Assembly: GCF_014851585.1 (NCBI RefSeq)
Contig: NZ_JACVAB010000006.1
Span: 248,001 to 312,000 of the forward strand
Direction of reading: 5' to 3'
Length of the DNA: 64,000 bases
From: Agrobacterium sp. AGB01
Lineage (GTDB): Bacteria; Pseudomonadota; Alphaproteobacteria; Rhizobiales; Rhizobiaceae
Shown in pieces: positions 57,795 through 64,000 of the stretch (within the stretch, counting starts at the first letter, position 1; every line of letters starts with the position of its first letter). The notes under the pieces are model-generated. The model had not been told where the DNA came from and did not search any database. It saw nothing but the letters and a program-made list of their open reading frames with translations. The position numbers and the translations under genes were made by a program.

Positions 57795-59189
57795 TTATTT
57801 TCTACGCAGCACGGTGGCAAAAAAACCATCGGTTCCGCCAAGCATATCAGGCGTTGTGCGCAAATCGCCCTCGCCATTGACCGCAGCTTCCAAACCTGGC
57901 CAATTTTTTTTGTCCACAGGCACACGTTCCACATCGGTGCTGTCTTGCAGCACGCGGGAAATCATGTGCTCACCCTCAAGAGGGTCAAGCGAGCAATTGG
58001 AAAACACCAGAATGCCACCTGGCTTCACCAGTGAAATGGCGTGGCGCAGCATTCTCTCCTGGAGCCCGGCGAGCTTTTCAATGTCTTCCGGTCCCTTTGT
58101 CCATAGAACATCAGGATGTTTACGCAGGGTTCCTGTTGAAGAGCAGGGCGCGTCAAGCAGCACCACATCAAAAGGTTCATCTGTGGTGAACGTCAACAGG
58201 TTGCTTTCAACCGTATTGGCTGCAAAGCCGAGACGCTCCAGATTGCCGCGAAGTCGCTTCAAACGGTTGCCCGATTGATCGAGAGCCGTCACGTCGGCTC
58301 CAGCCAAAACAAGCTGTGCTGTCTTGCCACCAGGAGCCGCGCACAGGTCAACAACCCTTTTGCCTTTGATGTCTCCCATCAACCTGACTGGAAGGCTGGC
58401 AGCTGCGTCCTGCACCCACCACTCACCCTGCGTGAAGCCCTCAAGATCAGGGATCTGCCCGTCAAAGGCGCCAAGACGTACAGATCCCGTAGCCAGTACG
58501 TGACCGCCAAATTTCTCTGCCCAGATTTCAGGATTGGATTTCACCGTAACGTCGATGGTCGAAGGCCAAAGCTGTGCCTGCGCAATCTGCTCGGCTTTGT
58601 CGCGACCATAGGCAGAGACCAACCGGCCAAAGAACCATTCAGGCAGCACCGGCACAGTAGAGATCCGTTCCTTGATCTCCTCCTTTTCCCGGCCGAGACG
58701 ACGCAGAAGGGCGTTGACCAGTTTTACGAAACGTCGGTTACGAGGGTCGCGATGGGCTTGCTCTACGGCAAGATCGACAGCAGAATGGTCGGGCACATCA
58801 AGGTAAAGCATTTGCGTCACACCAACCACCAGAACGTGATGCAGCGACCGCGCGCCTGATGGCAAAGGATTATCCAGCAACATGGATATCGCCGCATCAA
58901 TACGCGGCAGGTGACGAAGGGCTGTATTGATGATGGCACGCACCAGGCCACGGTCAGCAGCATTGAGCGCCCTATAGGCCGGATTGCCTGTTTCAGCATC
59001 CAGCATGCCATCAAGCGATGTCTTCTTATCGATGACAGCAGACAGGATTTTGACAGCAGCATTGCGGGTTTCTAGGCCCGGCTTGGTGTCAAACTGCTGT
59101 CCACCGTCCTGATCGCTACCTGCTCTTGGATTGTCACGCCGTTTGTTGCGGTGAGGTGTTTTTTTGGCGTGTTCTGCCGTCAAGACCAT
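57795..59189 (-). CDS. rsmB: 16S rRNA m5C methyltransferase RsmB (NusB domain + NOL1/NOP2 domain)
   Basis: 464 residues. After a basic, low-complexity start of about 40 residues, a NusB-like domain (about 42-165, [36 protein letters not shown]) precedes the methyltransferase domain. That has [20 protein letters not shown] about 287, [18 protein letters not shown] about 350 and [15 protein letters not shown] about 410, the two Cys being catalytic. It methylates C967 of 16S rRNA. Its start overlaps the htpX stop by ten bases. Confidence 0.94.
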   Translation of the reverse strand: MVLTAEHAKKTPHRNKRRDNPRAGSDQDGGQQFDTKPGLETRNAAVKILSAVIDKKTSLDGMLDAETGNPAYRALNAADRGLVRAIINTALRHLPRIDAAISMLLDNPLPSGARSLHHVLVVGVTQMLYLDVPDHSAVDLAVEQAHRDPRNRRFVKLVNALLRRLGREKEEIKERISTVPVLPEWFFGRLVSAYGRDKAEQIAQAQLWPSTIDVTVKSNPEIWAEKFGGHVLATGSVRLGAFDGQIPDLEGFTQGEWWVQDAAASLPVRLMGDIKGKRVVDLCAAPGGKTAQLVLAGADVTALDQSGNRLKRLRGNLERLGFAANTVESNLLTFTTDEPFDVVLLDAPCSSTGTLRKHPDVLWTKGPEDIEKLAGLQERMLRHAISLVKPGGILVFSNCSLDPLEGEHMISRVLQDSTDVERVPVDKKNWPGLEAAVNGEGDLRTTPDMLGGTDGFFATVLRRK

Positions 59190-60139
59190 GGTCCTTTGCG
59201 TTCATTGTTTCCGCCCCGTCCCCAGCCGGTGGAGGGTACAGAACGTGTCTTACGCTCGGCATTAGCACTTGTGGCTGCTGGCGTCGATGGCTGGGAAAAT
59301 TCGCTTGCCATTGTCTGCAGCGCAGCGACACGATTTTCTGTATTCGGATGCGTGGAAAACAGGTTGTCCATTCTCTCACCGGATAGCGGGTTGATGATGA
59401 ACATATGCGCAGTCGCCGGGTTGCGTTCGGCATCCTCATTGTGCAGACGCTGTGCAGCGCCAGAGATTTTCTGAAGCGCTGAGGCCAGCCATAAGGGATT
59501 GCCACAAATCTCGGCACCACGACGGTCAGCGGAATATTCGCGCGTCCGGCTGATCGCCATCTGAACAAGCATGGCCGCCAGTGGCGCAACAATCATAGCA
59601 ACCAGCACGCCAATGAAACCGAGCGGATTGTTGTTGTTGCGATTGCCACCAAACAGAAACGCAAAGTTTCCAAGCATGGAAATAGCACCGGCAAGGGTTG
59701 CCGTAATCGTCATGGTTAAAGTGTCACGGTTTTGGATATGGGCAAGCTCGTGGGCCATGACCCCTGCAACCTCTTGCGGGCTCAACCTTTGCAGAAGGCC
59801 TGTAGAGGCGGCCACAGCTGCGTTTTCAGGATTGCGGCCCGTAGCAAAGGCGTTTGGTTGCTCGCTCTCGTAGATATAGACCTTCGGCATTGGCAGGCCG
59901 GCATTCTGCGATAGATCGCGGATCATCGTAAAAAACTCTGGCGCGTTGCGCTCATCAACCTCCTGGGCGTGATAAGCCGACAACACCATCTTGTCCGAGT
60001 TCCAGTAGGAAAACAGGTTCATACCCGCCGCGATGACAAGTGCGATCATCATGCCGCCCTGTCCGCCAATCAGAAAGCCGACCCCCATGAACAAGGCTGT
60101 CATGAAGGCAAGAAGCATGGCAGTGCGCGCAAGATTCAT
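59180..60139 (-). CDS. htpX: Zinc metalloprotease HtpX
   Basis: 319 residues with ribosome binding site GGAGA. Two N-terminal membrane helices (about 5-40) precede the zinc site [18 protein letters not shown] about residue 128 (HExxH) and two more helices ([21 protein letters not shown] split near 180). [15 protein letters not shown] supplies the third ligand Glu. HtpX degrades damaged membrane proteins with FtsH and is heat- or envelope-stress related. The C-terminal tail is longer than in E. coli and Ser/Thr/Arg-rich, ending [14 protein letters not shown]. Confidence 0.95.
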   Translation of the reverse strand: MNLARTAMLLAFMTALFMGVGFLIGGQGGMMIALVIAAGMNLFSYWNSDKMVLSAYHAQEVDERNAPEFFTMIRDLSQNAGLPMPKVYIYESEQPNAFATGRNPENAAVAASTGLLQRLSPQEVAGVMAHELAHIQNRDTLTMTITATLAGAISMLGNFAFLFGGNRNNNNPLGFIGVLVAMIVAPLAAMLVQMAISRTREYSADRRGAEICGNPLWLASALQKISGAAQRLHNEDAERNPATAHMFIINPLSGERMDNLFSTHPNTENRVAALQTMASEFSQPSTPAATSANAERKTRSVPSTGWGRGGNNERKGPWS

Positions 60140-60255
60140 CCGTTGTCTCCATTTTACGATGTGTTCGATACGGCCATTTGCCGTTCGATTGTTCCTCGTG
60201 TAATTTGGTTATGATAATCCGCTTTTCAATATCAGACTGCCAAAGGCGCGAAACC

Positions 60256-60474
60256 ATGCAGAATGCAGATAACGACAACTTGTTCGACGAGAACGAAAAG
60301 AACCTCTCAACACGTAAATTGTCGCCAGCCGCCAAACGAGCCCTGCAGGAAGCAGAAGAGCGCAGAAAAGCGCAACAGGAACTGGAGCTGCCGGCGGAGA
60401 CCGGCGGGCGAGGCGGCGCTGAGCCGGTGCGATTTGGCGATTATGAAATCAACGGCCGTGCAATTGATTTTTAA
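60256..60474 (+). CDS. DUF1674 / SDHAF4-like small protein
   Basis: 72 residues from the ATG at 60256. The C-terminus GGAEPVRFGDYEINGRAIDF matches DUF1674, the bacterial form of succinate dehydrogenase assembly factor 4, which guards the flavinated SdhA subunit before complex assembly. The middle is charged and helical (SPAAKRALQEAEERRKAQQE). The function is transferred from the eukaryotic family. It is convergent with parB and divergent from htpX. Confidence 0.8.
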   Translation: MQNADNDNLFDENEKNLSTRKLSPAAKRALQEAEERRKAQQELELPAETGGRGGAEPVRFGDYEINGRAIDF

Positions 60475-60626
60475 TTCGGCGTTCGCTCTGATCAAAATAC
60501 CGTGAAAACAAAGACTTAAACGAGTGTCGCCGCTTAGCATATCTTATTAAGACGTCAGTAACCATATAAACCCGCACCAACGTCGATGCGGATTTGCAGT
60601 AAAATCATTTCATTTTGGAAACAATA

Positions 60627-61508
60627 TCAGGCGCGTTCCAGAAGCTTGCAGACAGCTTCGAGTTGCTCCAACGTTTTATAGCTGATACGGATCTGGCCAC
60701 CGGACGATTTGTGATTGATCTTTACATCCAACCCAAGTGCATCCGTCAGTGAACGCTCCAAAGCCAGAGTATCTGAATCCTTGGTTTCCGGTACCGACTG
60801 CCGCTGAGGTTCAGTCTGTCCCTTGATGTCATTTTGCGCCAAACGCTCAGCATCACGAACGGACAAACCCTTTGACACGATCGTTTTTGCCAGGCCCGAT
60901 GGATCAGAGGTCGAAACCAGCGCACGTGCGTGACCGGCAGACAGGGAACCCTGCGCCAACATGTCTCGAACGGGATCCGGTAGTTTCAACAAGCGCAGGC
61001 TGTTGGCAACATGGCTTCGGCTTTTACCGATAATTTCGCCAAGATCGTTTTGTGTATAACCGTGCTCAGCAATAAGCTGATCGTAACCCAGAGCTTCTTC
61101 AAGCGGATTAAGGTCTGAGCGCTGGACGTTTTCAACAATCGCCAATTCAAGCGCTGTTCGATCGTCCACGTCACGAATAATAACTGGGATTTCTGTAAAG
61201 CCCGCCAGCTGCGCAGCACGCCAGCGACGTTCACCAGCGATGATCTCATAACGGCTGGGTTCAACAGTACGCACCACAACCGGCTGCACGATGCCATGTT
61301 GACGAATAGAAGCAGCCAAATCCTGCAGTTCGCTTTCATCGAAATGTCGGCGCGGGTTACGCGCGCTGCGGGCTATGAATTCGATGGGAACATTTCGATC
61401 AGGATTGACCGTACGCTGCGTATCTCCCGAGGGCAGGGGCTGATCCATCTCACCGATCAGGGCTGCCAAACCGCGGCCAAGCCGACGTTTTGAAATATCG
61501 TCACTCAT
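60627..61508 (-). CDS. parB: Chromosome partitioning protein ParB
   Basis: 293 residues from the ATG at 61508 (GGAG upstream). N-terminus KRRLGRGLAALIG is the ParA-interacting start. The CTP-binding ParB domain has RNPRRHFDESELQDLAASI and the GERRWRAAQLAG box near 93. A helix-turn-helix follows (YTQNDLGEIIGKSRSHVANSLRLLKLP) that reads parS, and a C-terminal dimer domain ends RISYKTLEQLEAVCKLLERA. It spreads from parS and loads SMC. The gene is 30 bases after parA. Confidence 0.97.
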   Translation of the reverse strand: MSDDISKRRLGRGLAALIGEMDQPLPSGDTQRTVNPDRNVPIEFIARSARNPRRHFDESELQDLAASIRQHGIVQPVVVRTVEPSRYEIIAGERRWRAAQLAGFTEIPVIIRDVDDRTALELAIVENVQRSDLNPLEEALGYDQLIAEHGYTQNDLGEIIGKSRSHVANSLRLLKLPDPVRDMLAQGSLSAGHARALVSTSDPSGLAKTIVSKGLSVRDAERLAQNDIKGQTEPQRQSVPETKDSDTLALERSLTDALGLDVKINHKSSGGQIRISYKTLEQLEAVCKLLERA

Positions 61509-61538
61509 GCATGTCACTCCGTACTATAAACTTGTCCG

Positions 61539-62330
61539 TCACGCTGCCTTACGCAACCGCTCACGCTGGATAACTTCCGACGCAAGCTGGAGATAGGCCT
61601 GACTACCCGCGCATTTCAGATCGTAGAGAATTGCAGGCTTACCATGAGATGGCGCTTCCGAAACCCGAACATTGCGAGGAATAAGCGTATGATAGACTTT
61701 TTCCCCAAGGTGCGTACGCACATCGTTAACAACCTGCTGGGCCAGATTGTTTCTGGCATCAAACATCGTCAACACGATACCCTGGATATCGAGAGTAGGA
61801 TTGACAGTCTGCCGAACCTGATTGACGGTATCGAGCAACTGGCTCAACCCTTCCAACGCAAAGAACTCGCACTGAAGTGGCACCAATACCGAATGTGCGG
61901 CCGCCATGGCATTCATGGTCAGTAGATTGAAGGATGGCGGGCAGTCCAACAGAATATAGGAATAGGTTTTCGCCTGTTCGCTCGACAGGGCGGCCTTCAA
62001 TCGAAAAGCACGGTTGGGCAGATTCGCGGCTTCCATTTCGAAGCCCAGCAAGTCCATTGTGGATGGCACAATATCAAGATTAGGAACAGCTGTGGGGACG
62101 ACAGTCTCACCAATCGTATTGCTACCAATCAGCAAGTCATAAGACGAAAGTTTGCGGTCGCGGCGATCGATACCCAAGCCAGTACTGGCATTACCCTGCG
62201 GATCGAGGTCAACGATAAGAACACGTTCCCCAATTGCCGCGAGTGCCGTTGCAAGATTGATGGCTGTCGTTGTTTTACCAACGCCGCCTTTCTGATTTGC
62301 AATGGTGATAATTCGGTTTTTTTCAAACAT
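61539..62330 (-). CDS. parA: Chromosome partitioning ATPase ParA
   Basis: 263 residues from the ATG at 62330; a GTG 12 bases earlier is less likely. The deviant Walker A motif IANQKGGVGKTTTAINLA is near residue 9, DLDPQGNASTGLGI about 41, and LLDCPPSFNLLTMNAM about 115. ParA forms ATP-dependent gradients that move ParB-parS complexes. Genes parA-parB follow rsmG closely in the usual order. The chromosomal type lacks the extra N-terminal DNA-binding domain of plasmid ParA. Confidence 0.97.
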   Translation of the reverse strand: MFEKNRIITIANQKGGVGKTTTAINLATALAAIGERVLIVDLDPQGNASTGLGIDRRDRKLSSYDLLIGSNTIGETVVPTAVPNLDIVPSTMDLLGFEMEAANLPNRAFRLKAALSSEQAKTYSYILLDCPPSFNLLTMNAMAAAHSVLVPLQCEFFALEGLSQLLDTVNQVRQTVNPTLDIQGIVLTMFDARNNLAQQVVNDVRTHLGEKVYHTLIPRNVRVSEAPSHGKPAILYDLKCAGSQAYLQLASEVIQRERLRKAA

Positions 62331-62357
62331 AATGCCGCACACCCAGAGAATACATCA

Positions 62358-62972
62358 TTATTGAGATGTAAGACGGCTGATTTCCAGAACAACGGAATCT
62401 GCCTCAACAACACTGGAATGTTTTATCAGATCAAACTGCCAACGACCACGGGCTTTCGTGATCTCACTTTGGTAATCCCGGCCTTTATTAAAAAAAGCCT
62501 TCACTTTCTCGGAATCTCTAGCCCAAGGATGCATATATTCGAGCAAAAGATCGAGATCAGCGAGCGCGCGGGCTGAAATCACATCGCAGTGCGGAATGAT
62601 TTCAGGCGCTTTTTCAATACGAATGGGGTGAATACTGCCCCGAGCACCGGTTTCAGCCAGAGCAACACGCAAGAAAGCTGCTTTCTTATTGTTGCTTTCA
62701 ACCAGATGAACCCAACCATCATTGAGTTCAGCCAGGAAAATGGCTGTGACAACACCAGGAAGTCCACCGCCACTGCCCAAATCGACCCACGTCTGCGGCT
62801 GTGGGCTTAGCTGAAAGATCTGCGCACTATCCGCAATGTGCCGGCTCCAGATTTCTGATATGGTGGAGGGCGCTGCGAGATTTGTTGTTTTATTCCACTT
62901 TTTAAACAGGTCAACATAATGTGTGAGTCGTTCATGTGTTTCACGTGAAACACTTTGGCCGTTTATCTGCAT
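62358..62972 (-). CDS. rsmG: 16S rRNA m7G527 methyltransferase RsmG (GidB)
   Basis: 204 residues. SAM-binding [18 protein letters not shown] lies near residue 67, [18 protein letters not shown] about 98 and [15 protein letters not shown] about 137. It methylates G527 of 16S rRNA. The N-terminal codons for SVSRETHE (residues 7-14) contain a perfect parS site, so this gene doubles as a ParB loading place. The ATG at 62972 starts 12 bases after the mnmG stop. Confidence 0.96.
   Translation of the reverse strand: MQINGQSVSRETHERLTHYVDLFKKWNKTTNLAAPSTISEIWSRHIADSAQIFQLSPQPQTWVDLGSGGGLPGVVTAIFLAELNDGWVHLVESNNKKAAFLRVALAETGARGSIHPIRIEKAPEIIPHCDVISARALADLDLLLEYMHPWARDSEKVKAFFNKGRDYQSEITKARGRWQFDLIKHSSVVEADSVVLEISRLTSQ
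62937..62952. other. parS site, perfect 16-base palindrome
   Basis: tgtttcacgtgaaaca matches the parS consensus at all 16 positions. It lies in rsmG, within 1.5 kb of parB. It is the strongest match in the window and the likely centromere. Confidence 0.9.
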
Positions 62973-62983
62973 GTAAAGACTCG

Positions 62984-64000
62984 TTATGAGTGCGATTGTA
63001 CCTGCGGTTGAATCGCTACGTTGTGCTTTTTTACCAACGCCAGAATAAGCGATACAGCGGCCGGTGTCATGCCGTCTACACGGGATGCCTGTGCGATATT
63101 CAGAGGTTTTGCAGCAATAAGTTTCTGTTTCAACTCATTCGACAGGCCGGAAAGCAAGCTGTAATCAAAATCGTCTGGTATCTTACGATCCTCATCACGA
63201 CGAATTTCGATAATATCAGCGCTCTGACGCTGCATATAAACAGCATAGCCAGCTTCAATCTCCAGCACCTCGCCAACCTTATTGTTGATCGCGCTCAAGT
63301 CGTTCCAATGTCCACGGAGCTGATCGAGCGAAATATCAGGATAGGACAGCAACTCATAGGCAGAACGGCGCTGCCCATCCTGATTCAACTTCAAGCCAAT
63401 TTTGGCCCCTTCGTTGGGGCTGATTTGAATTGACTGCAGCAGAGCGCGACCCTTCTCGATCGCATCCGTGAATTCAGAAAAGCGCCCAGTACGAGCAGAA
63501 CCTATAATTCCCGCTTTCAAACCAATAGGGGTCAGACGCAAATCGGCATTATCAACCCGTAGAGAAAGCCGATATTCCGCACGTGATGTAAACATGCGAT
63601 ACGGTTCACTGACGCCCTTCGACGTCAGATCGTCAATCATCACACCGATATAGGATTCTGTTCGGCTGAAATGCAGCGCCTCAGAACCGGAGGCATAAAG
63701 CGATGCATTAAGACCGGCAACCAGGCCTTGAGCACCCGCTTCTTCGTAACCAGTCGTGCCATTGATTTGTCCCGCAAGAAACAGACCTTGCACCTTCTTG
63801 ACCTGCAGAGAAGGGTAGAGCTCTCGAGGGTCGACGTAGTCATATTCAATTGCATAACCTGGTTGGAGAATTTCGACTTTTTCCAATCCGGGAATACTAT
63901 GAATGAAAGCTTCCTGAACGGATGCAGGTAACGACGTCGAAATACCGTTCGGGTAAATCGTGTCGTCATCCAGTCCCTCGGGCTCCAGGAATATCTGGTG
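62984..64000 (-). CDS. mnmG: tRNA uridine 5-carboxymethylaminomethyl modification enzyme MnmG (GidA), 5' part outside window
   Basis: About 338 C-terminal residues are visible; the full protein is usually about 620. MnmG with MnmE modifies the wobble uridine of several tRNAs, using FAD. The visible part has [34 protein letters not shown] (FAD-binding family signature) and [19 protein letters not shown]. The C-terminal helical domain ends in [24 protein letters not shown]. The gene continues upstream past the window edge. The neighbour rsmG follows by 12 bases. Confidence 0.96.
   Translation of the reverse strand, partial: HQIFLEPEGLDDDTIYPNGISTSLPASVQEAFIHSIPGLEKVEILQPGYAIEYDYVDPRELYPSLQVKKVQGLFLAGQINGTTGYEEAGAQGLVAGLNASLYASGSEALHFSRTESYIGVMIDDLTSKGVSEPYRMFTSRAEYRLSLRVDNADLRLTPIGLKAGIIGSARTGRFSEFTDAIEKGRALLQSIQISPNEGAKIGLKLNQDGQRRSAYELLSYPDISLDQLRGHWNDLSAINNKVGEVLEIEAGYAVYMQRQSADIIEIRRDEDRKIPDDFDYSLLSGLSNELKQKLIAAKPLNIAQASRVDGMTPAAVSLILALVKKHNVAIQPQVQSHS

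Overview
The window reads as chromosomal DNA of an alphaproteobacterium of the order Hyphomicrobiales, most like the Brucella/Ochrobactrum/Phyllobacterium group. Evidence is the gene order ctpA-envC-rlmH-rsfS-nadD-proA-proB-obgE, the parB-parA-rsmG-mnmG block, aerobic (CobG-type) cobalamin genes, and close similarity of many proteins to those families. Coding density is very high. I see no tRNA, rRNA, insertion sequence, prophage or CRISPR array.

Layout. 1-9.7 kb: housekeeping genes on the minus strand (protease CtpA, EnvC-like divisome factor, RlmH, RsfS, NadD, proline genes proA/proB, ObgE, two GNAT acetyltransferases, ribosomal proteins L27 and L21). 10-15.4 kb: mixed small genes, a CitE-like lyase, leuD and leuB, and a di-haem cytochrome c peroxidase. 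15.5-22.8 kb: propionyl-CoA to succinyl-CoA genes (pccB, pccA and B12-dependent methylmalonyl-CoA mutase), with a YghU-type glutathione transferase and a small unknown inserted. 22.9-42.1 kb: an almost gapless cobalamin locus (cobB, cobA, cbiD, cobM, cobE, cobL, cobK, cobJ, cobI, cobH, cobG, cobN, cobW, a DUF1636 gene, cobO, cobQ, cobD, cobC). A clear cobalamin riboswitch sits at the head of its main minus-strand operon. 42.2-54.1 kb: a sugar-acid catabolic cluster with its own ABC importer and GntR regulator. 54.2-60.5 kb: purH, a heparinase II/III-like protein, rsmB, htpX and a small SDHAF4-like gene. 60.6 kb to the end: parB, parA, rsmG and mnmG, with a perfect parS site inside rsmG, so this end probably lies near the chromosome origin.

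How the genes work together. The cobalamin locus makes the corrin ring and attaches the adenosyl and aminopropanol parts. Adenosylcobalamin is the cofactor of the mutase encoded next to it. CobF is absent and CbiD is present, so CbiD probably does the C1 step in an otherwise oxygen-dependent route. The sugar cluster holds every enzyme needed to take L-galactose to 2-keto-3-deoxygluconate (aldose dehydrogenase, lactonase, L-galactonate 5-dehydrogenase, tagaturonate reductase, altronate dehydratase). It also holds an L-fuconate dehydratase, so the same importer and first two enzymes may serve both L-fucose and L-galactose.

Points most worth a second look: cobK and cbiD lie antiparallel inside the minus-strand cob gene series with overlaps at both ends; two divergent cob pairs (cobL/cobK and cobD/cobC) share a CATG as both start codons; an eight-base T run separates a possible ATG from the DUF1636 frame below the riboswitch; CobN is unusually short; an operator-like palindrome lies over the -35 box of the sugar operon; and parS-like sequences occur far from parAB.
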